A stretch of DNA of 37,408 bases from the NCBI GenBank assembly GCA_964572065.1, contig CAZNER010000010.1, positions 1 to 37,408 of the forward strand. Reading direction: 5' to 3'. Under the pieces are notes generated by a model. That model was not told the origin of the DNA, searched no databases, and worked only from the letters and a program-made list of their open reading frames with translations. Positions 1 through 8,610 of the stretch are shown one piece after another. The DNA comes from CAZNER01 sp964572065 (GTDB taxonomy: Bacteria; Patescibacteriota; Dojkabacteria; JAHIVN01). The position numbers were made by a program, and so were the translations under genes. Positions within the stretch are counted from its first letter, which is position 1. Each line of letters opens with the position of its first letter.

Positions 1-2
1 AT

Positions 3-89
3 AAAAAATGGGCAAAGGAGTATGATAAAGCTTTGGATCGCAATGTTAAGCTTTTAAGAAAGTATGCACCGGAAGAGTTGGATTATTAA
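3..89 (+). CDS. C-terminal fragment of an early-operon gene cut by the window edge
   Basis: An open plus-strand frame enters at the left edge and stops at TAA 87-89. It gives a charged helical tail ending in KYAPEELDY, with no start codon inside the window. It is probably the missing end of the gene that runs off the right edge (37202-37408): adding one A to the run at 3-8 puts both pieces in one frame. Without that correction the right-edge frame would stop at 55-57 after a less natural-looking peptide. Function unknown. It converges on the late operon, which ends at 117. Confidence 0.5.
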   Translation, partial: KKWAKEYDKALDRNVKLLRKYAPEELDY

Positions 90-106
90 AATGCCTCAAA
101 GACATT
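90..106 (-). terminator. Weak hairpin at the convergent end of the early and late operons
   Basis: On the minus strand AATGTCT and AGGCATT form a 7-bp stem with one G-U pair around a TTG loop, followed by a short TTAATAA tail. It lies between the plus-strand stop at 89 and the minus-strand stop at 117, where a terminator is expected. The stem is AU-rich and the U tract short, so the call is tentative. Confidence 0.3.
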
Positions 107-116
107 GAAAAACCAA

Positions 117-422
117 CTAATGAGAATCCCGATAATATTTAGCGCCTTCTTTAAATTTTGGCTTAATTAATGTGAGCCATCTTTCTAATGAAAAACACAT
201 TAAGTCTTTTGGGATATTATTAAGAGATTGAAATTCTACTTCTTCGATCCATTCACCAACTAATTTATAATCATCTTTTATATTTAGATTTTTTAAGCCT
301 ACACCTGCTTCGGAAAACTCTAAACTAATGGCATACATCTTTACAGGCTCCTCAATAGTAGGGGGATTGCAGCTACTACACGTTATTAATATTATCACGC
401 CAAGTATCAACATCTTGTGCAT
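117..422 (-). CDS. Small lipoprotein, candidate outer-membrane spanin subunit
   Basis: A 101-residue protein with a short charged N-terminus, a hydrophobic stretch (residues 4-14) and a lipobox-like LITCSSC, so lipidation at Cys15 or Cys18 is likely. Pro-Pro follows directly. It is the last gene of the late operon and overlaps the membrane-protein gene upstream in another frame by 47 bases. Overlap of a TM protein gene and a small lipoprotein gene beside an endolysin is typical of Rz/Rz1-type spanins. A GAAGGTG ribosome site precedes the ATG. The mature part is longer than classical Rz1 proteins and no family was recognised, so the spanin role is inferred from context. A long overlap caused by a homopolymer miscall in the upstream gene is also possible. 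Confidence 0.6.
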   Translation of the reverse strand: MHKMLILGVIILITCSSCNPPTIEEPVKMYAISLEFSEAGVGLKNLNIKDDYKLVGEWIEEVEFQSLNNIPKDLMCFSLERWLTLIKPKFKEGAKYYRDSH

Positions 423-717
423 TATTCACCTTCTTGTAAATTTTTTGACCGTCCCATTTATCAGCAACAAAACCTATTTTTCTGAATGCAGGTTCAATTA
501 AATGTTCATCAGCTTCTTCTATAATTTCTCCAACAATAAATGTGATTAACCAGACTTTGAATCCTCCTACAATACATAATTTCTTGAGTGCCCATTTGAT
601 TAATCTTTTTTCTATAAAAGACAAAATCCTATCTTTAGAAAAATAGGATTTTAAAATCAAAATAAGGGAGGACTTAATGCCCTCCCAGACTGTAGGTTTT
701 TTAACCTTCTTGGCCAT
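376..717 (-). CDS. Membrane protein next to the endolysin, holin or inner spanin candidate
   Basis: The ATG at 717 begins MAKKVKKP; an earlier in-frame TTG at 741 lacks a ribosome site. The protein has a basic N-terminus, an amphipathic region and one clear hydrophobic segment around LCIVGGFKVWLITFIVG, followed by an acidic soluble tail. Its start lies inside the end of the preceding gene, suggesting coupled translation. Between endolysin-side genes and a small lipoprotein, it would fit a holin or inner-membrane spanin, but no family was recognised. Adding one A to the run at 441-446 would end the gene in a TAATG overlap with the lipoprotein, so the last residues are uncertain. Confidence 0.55.
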   Translation of the reverse strand: MAKKVKKPTVWEGIKSSLILILKSYFSKDRILSFIEKRLIKWALKKLCIVGGFKVWLITFIVGEIIEEADEHLIEPAFRKIGFVADKWDGQKIYKKVNNAQDVDTWRDNINNV

Positions 718-949
718 CAATTTTGTCCAATTCTTTATCAAGAAGTGGTTTAAGGATTAGATAAGTATCGTCTACTTTATTTTCAGTTCTAACAGCAATT
801 CTGGCCATCATATCGCTCATTTCAAGTGCAACGTCTTCTAAAGCTTCTTTAGCTAGTTCGATACCTTTTTCTTTAAGTTTCGTGCCTGATACTTTAAGTT
901 CTTCTTTTAGAATTTCCTTAAATTTTTCCTTTTTTTCTTCTTCACTCAT
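701..949 (-). CDS. Small charged helical protein of the lysis region, function unknown
   Basis: An 82-residue, strongly charged, almost entirely helical protein beginning MSEEEKKEKF and ending DKELDKIDGQEG. The ATG at 949 is preceded by a strong GGAGG ribosome site; the upstream in-frame TTG at 961 lies within that site, so it is not the start. There is no signal peptide, TM segment or cysteine. It lies between the M15 endolysin and the putative membrane lysis protein. A soluble accessory lysis or virion role is possible, but nothing in the sequence shows which. Confidence 0.6.
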   Translation of the reverse strand: MSEEEKKEKFKEILKEELKVSGTKLKEKGIELAKEALEDVALEMSDMMARIAVRTENKVDDTYLILKPLLDKELDKIDGQEG

Positions 950-964
950 TCTTTCCTCCAATGG

Positions 965-1342
965 TTAGCGCACATCTAAATGGATAAATGTGCTATAAAT
1001 TTTAATAAAAGTGAACCCAGCAATTTTTGCTGCATGTTCAATTTCTTCATCTGATAAATGATTTAATGTTCTTTTTGAAATGTCAATAGCTTCTCCGGTT
1101 AAGTGCCTAGATCTTGGTGATCCTCCAACATCAAAATTATGCTGAGTACATCGAATACCTGAGTTAATTATTAAAGAAACACCTAAAATGCGTCTAAATT
1201 CAGAATATGCTTTAATTAATCGAATATTTATGATAGTGGATCGACAAGATTTATAGGAGCATTTGCATTCGAATTCATCCGAATGCAGACCATTACAAAG
1301 CTTTTGCCTTTCATATTTTTTTAAAAGAACTTTATTATCCAT
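965..1342 (-). CDS. M15-family peptidoglycan peptidase (endolysin)
   Basis: A 125-residue single-domain protein. The segment from Ser61 to Arg125 carries the M15/VanY-type zinc peptidase signature: SGIRC, then SRHLTGEAIDI with His80 and Asp87 as metal ligands, and the final FIHLDVR motif supplying His121. Known members cleave peptide cross-links in peptidoglycan, and phage versions act as endolysins. There is no signal peptide or cell-wall binding domain, so it would need a holin to reach the wall, as expected for a Gram-negative host. The start overlaps the stop of the upstream gene (ATGGATAA). Residues 16-33 hold several cysteines (CNGLH, CKCSY, KSC) that may be structural. Confidence 0.85.
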   Translation of the reverse strand: MDNKVLLKKYERQKLCNGLHSDEFECKCSYKSCRSTIINIRLIKAYSEFRRILGVSLIINSGIRCTQHNFDVGGSPRSRHLTGEAIDISKRTLNHLSDEEIEHAAKIAGFTFIKIYSTFIHLDVR

Positions 1343-1781
1343 TTAAAATAGCTACCTTTTCTGTCTCATAATGAGCGATTCTTTTTAATCGATAAACTCC
1401 GTAAGCATCTGAGGAAGATATTTTTGACTGCGCAAACGCTGTAACCGCTGAGGCATCATTTAGTCCTAATTCATTATCAATATAATTTTCAGGACGTTTT
1501 AACATTGCTTCATAAGTTGCAGCAAAAGCAGTTACCGATACATCATTTCTAGTACCAAAAACTTTTTCCATTTCATCGTAAACATCTTTAACCATCTCAT
1601 CATAGATAACTTTAATTTTTTCTCTTTTAGAAATTTCAATATCTTTTGCTTCAATTTGTTGCATAACCTCTTCTGATGGATTTTCGAGAAATTCTTGTTT
1701 AAAGAGTTTAGGGTTTATAGCTAAACCTAATTCAATAACTGCCTGTCTAAAATGTTGTAAATTATTTATCCTTTCGTTCAT
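1335..1781 (-). CDS. Helical protein following the tail fibre, function unknown
   Basis: A 148-residue, mostly helical, acidic protein without signal peptide or TM segment. It follows the fibre gene directly: its ATG overlaps the fibre stop region, and its end overlaps the endolysin start. Genes in this position are often fibre-assembly chaperones or small virion proteins, but I recognise no family motif. The C-terminal half contains two similar pieces, VTAFAATYEAM and VTAFAQSKISS, a possible small internal duplication. The role is unknown; a chaperone for the preceding fibre is only a contextual guess. Confidence 0.65.
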   Translation of the reverse strand: MNERINNLQHFRQAVIELGLAINPKLFKQEFLENPSEEVMQQIEAKDIEISKREKIKVIYDEMVKDVYDEMEKVFGTRNDVSVTAFAATYEAMLKRPENYIDNELGLNDASAVTAFAQSKISSSDAYGVYRLKRIAHYETEKVAILNG

Positions 1782-3538
1782 TACTTACTCCTATTGATTT
1801 CGCCATTTAGAAATGTATTTGTCGTTGCTGGGTTTCCTGCAGCAGAGTGAGATAACCTACCAAGACCATTTGGATTGCTTGTTTGTGTATATGCTCTTAC
1901 CTCGTAAATTCTTGTTTTATCGATTCTAAGATTACCTTTTAATGCTAAAAAATTCCCAGCGTTTGCACCAGAACCTATAAATGCAGCTTCTCCATCTTCT
2001 CTATAAGTAGAGCCAGTAACGTCATAGAATAGTATTTGGGCATCGTCTGCCGCAAATACATACTGTCTAATAAAATAATCATTCTGGCCGGGCAATACAT
2101 ATATCTGATTTGAACTAATATGAATTATTTCAGTATCCTTTTCTCTTGTATTAATTCCACATGTAGTTACCGTCCCTGACGCTGATGCCTGAGGTGATGT
2201 AGACTGATTTTTGATAACTACTTTTTGCTCAGTTACTTCGCTATTGTAAGGTACGTGAGCAGCAGCAACTAAATCAGAACTTGAATCATTAAAACAAACG
2301 CTTACACATCTCCAAGTATGATACGGATGATACCAGCCTTTTAAATCAGGTCTGTAATAAGGTTTTCTTGTTGAAATTATCGTTTGACCATCAGAATCAA
2401 CATATAGGTAATAATCAGTACTAGCTGCCTCAGTTAATCCAGTTTCTAAATCAGTTGTGATGTTCCAAGAAAGCTTAGATAAATCAATTATTAATTCAGT
2501 CCCATAAACATTTACTCTGACTTCTCTATTTACAGTCTCAATAATTTCACTAGATTTAATAGTTATTTCTGCAGTATTAAGTTCTCTAAATTGATTTGAA
2601 AAATCATAAGATCTTGAAGCAATTGTATTTGTATCATCTGATACAATTTCTCCTATTAAAATTCTATCAATTATTTCCCATGCAATTCCAGAATATCTTT
2701 TCCATACTTGATTTGAAATATCGAACCAGTAATCCCCTGTAGAGGGGCCGCTGGGCGCTGTAAAAGAAATCGATGGAGTGGTATAGGTAACATCTACTGT
2801 TGTTCCATTATCCTCAACAAAAATATAACCAATCTTCATTAATGTAATAGTATCATTATTAGAAAGATTTCCTCTTTCAATTGGTGTACCAGTATCGTCG
2901 AAATAGTACCCTCTAAATACATTAATAATTTTTGTAGCAGATTCTAAATAACCTTTAAAAATTTCGCCTGTCGGTGTTTGAAAAGCAACAATCTGCCCAA
3001 CAAGAGCAGAAACTTCACTTCCAACATTATCAATTATAATTTCCTCAATCGCTGCACCATATTCGCCTGCATACTCATCATTTGACATTGTAGTGTCATT
3101 AATTTGTGCTGTATTATTTGTATTAGGTGCTGCTGATAATCCTGTCTTTGAAAGATCACTAGTAACACTTACTGCAGAATTATTAATAGATAAAACCAGA
3201 TCAGTAGTTGCGCCTAAAATTTCACAAGCTAAAGCTGCACCATCTGCCCTTAAAAAATCAGGTTGACCGCTTAAAGATCTAGTTTGGCCTGATACAATTC
3301 TATTAGCTAATGCCGTAATCAGAGATGTATCAATGGCCTCTCCATTTAAAATAAGGCCGGTAGCATAAATATTCCCCCAGGGTATTGCTAAAGTACCGAG
3401 TGATTGACCTGGGGTAGGTACCCCATTAGCATCTCTACCTACTAATTGACCTAATAAGGCCAGTGTAAGCTCATTAATATGTGATGCATCTATAACTTGA
3501 CCATTCACATATGCCGTTTCAAGTGTATTTAATCCCAT
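1781..3538 (-). CDS. Tail fibre or receptor-binding protein
   Basis: A 585-residue protein rich in Ser, Thr, Asn and Gly with predicted beta structure and few charged runs, as expected for a trimeric fibre. The N-terminal 60 residues (YVNGQVIDASHINEL) resemble particle-attachment regions of phage fibres. The middle is a chain of short beta-rich segments, and the C-terminal part (SGANAGNFLALKGNLRIDK) looks globular and could bind the receptor. It is the last large structural gene after the distal tail proteins, the usual place for an adhesin. AAGGAG precedes the ATG. The family is not identified, so the call rests on composition, size and position. Confidence 0.65.
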   Translation of the reverse strand: MGLNTLETAYVNGQVIDASHINELTLALLGQLVGRDANGVPTPGQSLGTLAIPWGNIYATGLILNGEAIDTSLITALANRIVSGQTRSLSGQPDFLRADGAALACEILGATTDLVLSINNSAVSVTSDLSKTGLSAAPNTNNTAQINDTTMSNDEYAGEYGAAIEEIIIDNVGSEVSALVGQIVAFQTPTGEIFKGYLESATKIINVFRGYYFDDTGTPIERGNLSNNDTITLMKIGYIFVEDNGTTVDVTYTTPSISFTAPSGPSTGDYWFDISNQVWKRYSGIAWEIIDRILIGEIVSDDTNTIASRSYDFSNQFRELNTAEITIKSSEIIETVNREVRVNVYGTELIIDLSKLSWNITTDLETGLTEAASTDYYLYVDSDGQTIISTRKPYYRPDLKGWYHPYHTWRCVSVCFNDSSSDLVAAAHVPYNSEVTEQKVVIKNQSTSPQASASGTVTTCGINTREKDTEIIHISSNQIYVLPGQNDYFIRQYVFAADDAQILFYDVTGSTYREDGEAAFIGSGANAGNFLALKGNLRIDKTRIYEVRAYTQTSNPNGLGRLSHSAAGNPATTNTFLNGEINRSK

Positions 3539-3556
3539 AATAACTCCTTTTTGTTA

Positions 3557-4927
3557 TCAAGATAAACCATATATTACCGTTCCGTATTTAGCTGCTCCGT
3601 AAGCACTTCTTCTATTTGGATCTAATCGATCAGGATCTAATTGATAAGCACTGATGCCATAAATGGCCGTACCATAATAAGTACCAACTTTAGAAAAGAA
3701 TCCATCATCAATCTCAGTTCCTATTTGTCTTAATTTAATTCTAGTCAAAAAATCTTTAGGGTTTTCTTTTTTACCTATAACTTTAAATGCTACATTAGGT
3801 TTTATTTTTAAATTTCCAAATATATAGGGATAAACCGCTTCTCCATATTTAGCTACACCATATAAGGGCAGCTTCTCATCTTTATATGGTTTAACTCTAT
3901 AAGGAAAATCAATAGACACTAAATCGAAAAAATCAAGCTCCCGAACCTCAGAGGTTTTTGTTTCGATTTCGAGTTCAATTTTAGGTGCTTTCCAATAATC
4001 TAATAGATCTTCTGTTATTTGTTTTTGAGTAATTGGATTAGTAATAAAATCAAATTGTACTGTTTTTGGGTTATCGCCATATAGATCAATAAAACCTGCA
4101 TTGGAGGAAGACTGTACTCCTATATTGATTGTATTAAATGCTCTTTGTAGACCATTATTATAGTTTTGAATATCTATAATATTTTCTCTCCCAAAAAGAT
4201 CACCATGACCGTAGAAATTTTTGATAGTACCTGAGTTAGCGGTACGTGATCTTACAATCATATTATCAGTATCTTTTTCTACTACAAAAACAGAATTAGA
4301 TGCAGCTAACAGTTGATCTAATGCTTTTTTAACTAATAAATTATCAAAAAAAGTGCCATCATCAATTGTATAATCATTCAGTACATTTATATCGCTATCG
4401 TTATAATTTAAAACTGCCACAATATCTGTAAGTTGTAGGAGAGTTTTAATCGCTTCTGAAATTAATATACCATTCGTTATAGATCCGGCAGGTACTTTAA
4501 CACGATTTATAATAGAGTCATTGGAGAGTATTTTAAACTTAATTTCATTTCTACCAAAATTAAGTTTTGTAGCTCTATCATCAATCAATCCTCTAAATGA
4601 TGAATCGGGTGTATTGGATTCGCCATTAAAATAATTAATAGTTATTTTCGCCTTATCTCTTGAATATTTGAACATAGATCTAGAATCATTTATTCCAGAA
4701 AATTTGCCATCAAAGTTAAAGCAAGTAAGATTAATAGAATCAAAAACAAATACTCCGAAATCGAAATCTCCATTATCAATTTCTCCCTTAATTGTACTAA
4801 TACCACTATCTTTTACGTAATCGTCAATTTCTACATCTTTAGTAACATCTACTTCTGTTCCATATTCATCTTTTGCTACAAGAGGAGTCATTAATACTTG
4901 ATATGATTTTGGTCTAATTAATACCAT
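3557..4927 (-). CDS. Distal tail (tip or hub) protein with Tyr-Gly repeats at its C-terminus
   Basis: A 456-residue protein of mixed alpha/beta composition, encoded between the Dit-like gene and the fibre. In siphoviruses this slot holds the tail-tip or hub protein that closes the tube and carries fibres. The body has no recognised motif. The last 90 residues hold repeated YGxAxYG-type units (YGVAKYG, YYGTAIYG, YGAAKYGTVIYG) that may form an exposed beta repeat or fibre-docking surface. The leader contains CAGGGA, a ribosome-site variant shared with other leaders of this phage. Assigned by position rather than homology. Confidence 0.55.
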   Translation of the reverse strand: MVLIRPKSYQVLMTPLVAKDEYGTEVDVTKDVEIDDYVKDSGISTIKGEIDNGDFDFGVFVFDSINLTCFNFDGKFSGINDSRSMFKYSRDKAKITINYFNGESNTPDSSFRGLIDDRATKLNFGRNEIKFKILSNDSIINRVKVPAGSITNGILISEAIKTLLQLTDIVAVLNYNDSDINVLNDYTIDDGTFFDNLLVKKALDQLLAASNSVFVVEKDTDNMIVRSRTANSGTIKNFYGHGDLFGRENIIDIQNYNNGLQRAFNTINIGVQSSSNAGFIDLYGDNPKTVQFDFITNPITQKQITEDLLDYWKAPKIELEIETKTSEVRELDFFDLVSIDFPYRVKPYKDEKLPLYGVAKYGEAVYPYIFGNLKIKPNVAFKVIGKKENPKDFLTRIKLRQIGTEIDDGFFSKVGTYYGTAIYGISAYQLDPDRLDPNRRSAYGAAKYGTVIYGLS

Positions 4928-4960
4928 TTATATTTCCCTGTATATAACATTTCCATCATT

Positions 4961-5803
4961 TTAAATATGCTCCTCAAATGTTACAGATTTTTTAGCGCCT
5001 AATAAATATACACCCTTTTCCCATTCATTTTTAAGTCTGCCTAATATCTGTACATTATATATATCTCTTAATCTCCAATTTTTTTGTTCCATTTTAAAGT
5101 ACTGGGTTCCTGCTCTTCCTCCGCATGGATAAATTAAAAATGGATCTTCTCTATCAAAAAGTTCATTTATAATTGCAATATCATTTTCAAAGGGATGAGA
5201 TTTAAAATTTATTTTTATTTTATTAGTTTCATATGTTTTTTGCGCTACAATTCTCCTAGATAATGATCTAGCTTTCGTTTCATTTCTATTTGATTCAGGC
5301 TGTACTCTAGGGAATCCTTCAAATGTTCCTATCTCTTCTGACATTATGAATTGACCTAAATATTTTTGTTCATTAGCTACTTGAGTTTTGGTTACTTTAA
5401 TTTCAATTTGATCTGTTGTAACTGCATCGAATTGATAAAAAGCAGTATCACGGCTAAAATCAGTTTCATTTATAGTACCTTTAGATTCATCATTAATCCC
5501 ATAAACATTAGCAAAATCAACAAACATTCCTCCGCTATTGTATTTAACTGTGAACTCTTTAAAATTCATATCAACTAAAAATAATGAATCTATTTCTTTT
5601 GCAAAAGGAAGAGAAACAACAATAGTTTCAGTAGTTAAATCATTCGAACCAATTGATTCCCATTGAGTATATCTAGATACATCCAAAATAGATCTTATAG
5701 CGTCATTATTAGATGTAGCTGTAGCATCTCCGCCTTCTTTAAAAAGAGCAAAATTTTCATCAAAAAATTTAACTCCTCCATTAATTTTATTATAACAAGT
5801 CAT
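4961..5803 (-). CDS. Distal tail (Dit-like) protein
   Basis: A 280-residue protein, rich in beta structure, immediately downstream of the tape measure gene, whose stop overlaps its start. This is the normal position of the distal tail protein, the hub that connects tube to tip. The central part (SLPFAKEIDSLFLVDMNFKEF and following) reads like a galactose-binding or discoidin-like beta sandwich. The C-terminal part (FENDIAIINELFDREDPFLIYPCGG) resembles tube-interacting domains of such proteins. No catalytic motif is visible. A minor tail protein without hub function remains possible. Confidence 0.55.
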   Translation of the reverse strand: MTCYNKINGGVKFFDENFALFKEGGDATATSNNDAIRSILDVSRYTQWESIGSNDLTTETIVVSLPFAKEIDSLFLVDMNFKEFTVKYNSGGMFVDFANVYGINDESKGTINETDFSRDTAFYQFDAVTTDQIEIKVTKTQVANEQKYLGQFIMSEEIGTFEGFPRVQPESNRNETKARSLSRRIVAQKTYETNKIKINFKSHPFENDIAIINELFDREDPFLIYPCGGRAGTQYFKMEQKNWRLRDIYNVQILGRLKNEWEKGVYLLGAKKSVTFEEHI

Positions 5804-8610
5804 TATTCATCTCCTATTACGCCTAATGCTCTACCTTCTCTTTGTTCTAATGAGAACACTTCTCCTGCCCGATCTTCAAGCCTTATTTCTACTACATTAT
5901 TATCTCCTTCTGTAACATCTCCAACTGCCTGATCTGATTGAGTATCTGGAAGACCTGCAGCCTGAATAAAATTAGGAGCGATTGCTTGAGGAACCACAAG
6001 CTCTCCAGGCTCTAAAAGTGTGGGCACTCTATCCCTAGCTCCTCCATTTGTGGGCGGAACAAAGCCACCTGTTTGCGCTGCAGATATATTTTGTTGCTGC
6101 TCTACACCATAAGCTACTAAGGCAGCCGCTGCAGCAGCACCTAGTGCAGGCCCTATAAGCGGAATACCGGCCAAGGATGTATATGCCTTTATCGCCCCCT
6201 CAGCAGTTGCTATAGCTGCATTTACTCTAGCTGCAGCCTTACCTATACCTTTGAGCGTAGAGTTCCTAGAACGTGATAATTGCGCTAGCTGAGCAGATGT
6301 AGACTTAACCCCCTGCACTTCTTCTTTATTGAAAAATTCCTTAAGATTAGCTATTTCTGTACCAAATTTGATTTCATCTTGTTTAAACTGATTTCTTTCA
6401 TCAATTTGACGTTTAAGCCTTTCATCTGCAGCTTTTTTCTCTGCTTCTTGTTGGGTATCTATTGATGCTTGTAATGCCTGTTGATCCTCCGCATCAAATA
6501 ACGCCCTTTGTTCCTTATCGAGTTCTCGTAACTCTTCATCTAAAGCAGCTCTTTCTTCTCTTCTCTGAGCAGCTCTTTCATCCTTTTGTCCTTCAAATTC
6601 TTCAATTTCCGCTAACTCATTTTCATGCTTAAGTTGTAAATTTTGAAGAGCAAGATCCCTTTCTTCTTGATTCTTAATATTTCTAGCTTGCGCAAACTCT
6701 TCTTCAATAGCTTGTCTACGCTGAAGATTTTCTATTTCCTCTTCTGTTGATCCTGCGTTTCTTTCTTTTTGAAGCTGCAATAAAGCTTGATTTTGTCTTT
6801 TAGCTAAATCTATTCTTTTTCTAGTATTTTCGTCAATAAGTGCAGTTTTTTCTTCTTCTGATTTTTTTAGATTTTCTTTGGATTGATCCTGAGCATCTGC
6901 TGCCCTTAATGGTATTTGCTGCTCAGGAATACCAAAATCAGGTATAATCCCTTGCTCAGCTTTAGGAGCTATTAATAATTCTCCTGTACCAAATTGTTGA
7001 TCAGCTAAATTTTTTCTTTTTTGTGCTACTTCTTCTAACTTTTTAATTTCATCATCTAATTGCTTAATAGCGGGATTATCTTCGCTGACAAATGTCTCTG
7101 CTAAAGTTGTAATCCTTCTAGCACGTAATTCTTCTAACTTTTTATTTAATTTATCTAAAGAAGCAGTTTCGGCATCAAAATTAATATCTTCTTTTACTTC
7201 TTTAACTTTTCCTATTAAAAATTTAAACCCAGAAATAATCTCAGGTAAAAACCCTACTATAAGAGATAATCCGCCGGTCAATGCTCCTGTGAATCCTATT
7301 GCAGCAACACGCCCTAATTTAAACGCTACGGCCAATCCTCTTAAAAGTGCCCTTAGTTTTAAAAACGCAATTCCTGCAGTAGCAAGCGATGCTACTACGC
7401 CTGAAATAATTGCGCCCCATTTAAGAAATGAAGCTATTACGGATAATGTTTCTTTATCTAGTTCACTAATCCCTTTAAGTACTTTATTAATCCCTTGAAG
7501 TAACTCAGTTATGGCCGGAGCTAGTTGTTCTCCAATATTTGTTTTAAGATTTGTAAAATTATTTCCAACAAGAGTAAGTTCGCTATTTAAAGTATCAAAA
7601 GCTCTTCTTGCTTCTTCATTCAATGCTGTAGCATTTTCAGTCTCATCTGCAGCAGTTTTTAATGCTTTACCTACTAATTCACTATTTTTAGCTAATACAG
7701 GCAGAACTTTTAGTATTTCATCCCCTTTCAACCCAAAAGCAGCTAAAGCAGCGGTAACATCTCCTCCTGCTCTTTGAATATCTCCCAAACCTTGAATAAA
7801 GGATTGAAACACTCCTGTAGCATCTTCTTCAAAAGTTTGCCTTAATTGATCACCTGCTATCCCTGTAACTTGAGATAAATTCTCTAGGGCAGCTCCTCCT
7901 TGTCTAGTTGCCGCATCTATGGCCCTAAACGCTCTACCAGTAGCGGAGCCACCTAATTGAGCTTGTACGCCAACAGATTTCAAAGCAGTAGCTAATCCTG
8001 CTGCTTCTGCAGCCGATACTCCAAATACCGCCGTCGATCTAGAAACCTCAGTGGTTACTTTTACAATTTCGGATTCAGTTGCCGCAAAATTATTTCCTAA
8101 TTGAACGATTACCGATCCGAAATTATCAATTGTTTCGATTCCTTCTCCGGTAACATTTAAAATACGAGTTAAGGCCGTAGCTGCTTGCTCACCTGTTAAA
8201 TCGGTAGCAACGCCTAACTTAGCTATTGTATCAGTAAATTTAATTAGATTTTCTTCTCCGGTAACGCCTAGTTGACCGGCAGCCTGTGCAATTCCTAAAA
8301 GTTCATTAGTCGATACAGGAATTTCACTAGATAATTTTTGAAACTCTTTACCAAATTTTTCTAATCTTTTTCCTTCAATATTAGTTGTTTTACCTACACC
8401 TACTAAAGCAGTTTCATAATCAGCAAATGATTTAGTTACTAAAGCGATAGAGGCAGCAAAACCGGCAAAAGCTACTGCAGATGTTTTAGCTGTTTTGGAC
8501 AAAACTTTTTCTAGATCTTTAGTTTCTTTTTTTACTTTATCTATTTCATCTAAAAAATCTTTAGCATTACCATTAATTTCAATAATTAATTTTTGATCTT
8601 TATCCGCCAT
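5803..8610 (-). CDS. Tail tape measure protein
   Basis: A 935-residue protein, the longest in the window. The N-terminal region (residues 60-330) matches the TP901-type tape measure core (PhageMin_Tail): SSEIPVSTNELLGIAQAAGQ, LGVATDLTGEQAATALTRI and the GVSAAEAAGLATAL repeat. A hydrophobic block near 385-470 could insert in the host membrane during DNA ejection. Residues 560-780 form a long charged coiled coil. A second hydrophobic stretch (PLIGPALGAAAAAALVAYG) and the typical LLEPGELVVPQAI motif lie near the C-terminus. At about 0.15 nm per residue the length predicts a tail near 140 nm. The start overlaps the upstream stop (TAATG), consistent with translational coupling. Confidence 0.92.
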   Translation of the reverse strand: MADKDQKLIIEINGNAKDFLDEIDKVKKETKDLEKVLSKTAKTSAVAFAGFAASIALVTKSFADYETALVGVGKTTNIEGKRLEKFGKEFQKLSSEIPVSTNELLGIAQAAGQLGVTGEENLIKFTDTIAKLGVATDLTGEQAATALTRILNVTGEGIETIDNFGSVIVQLGNNFAATESEIVKVTTEVSRSTAVFGVSAAEAAGLATALKSVGVQAQLGGSATGRAFRAIDAATRQGGAALENLSQVTGIAGDQLRQTFEEDATGVFQSFIQGLGDIQRAGGDVTAALAAFGLKGDEILKVLPVLAKNSELVGKALKTAADETENATALNEEARRAFDTLNSELTLVGNNFTNLKTNIGEQLAPAITELLQGINKVLKGISELDKETLSVIASFLKWGAIISGVVASLATAGIAFLKLRALLRGLAVAFKLGRVAAIGFTGALTGGLSLIVGFLPEIISGFKFLIGKVKEVKEDINFDAETASLDKLNKKLEELRARRITTLAETFVSEDNPAIKQLDDEIKKLEEVAQKRKNLADQQFGTGELLIAPKAEQGIIPDFGIPEQQIPLRAADAQDQSKENLKKSEEEKTALIDENTRKRIDLAKRQNQALLQLQKERNAGSTEEEIENLQRRQAIEEEFAQARNIKNQEERDLALQNLQLKHENELAEIEEFEGQKDERAAQRREERAALDEELRELDKEQRALFDAEDQQALQASIDTQQEAEKKAADERLKRQIDERNQFKQDEIKFGTEIANLKEFFNKEEVQGVKSTSAQLAQLSRSRNSTLKGIGKAAARVNAAIATAEGAIKAYTSLAGIPLIGPALGAAAAAALVAYGVEQQQNISAAQTGGFVPPTNGGARDRVPTLLEPGELVVPQAIAPNFIQAAGLPDTQSDQAVGDVTEGDNNVVEIRLEDRAGEVFSLEQREGRALGVIGDE

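Noticed and set aside
5366..7777. Several plus-strand frames of 60-90 codons opposite the tail genes
   Set aside because: They have no ribosome sites and their composition is that of antisense coding; the minus-strand tail genes explain the sequence.
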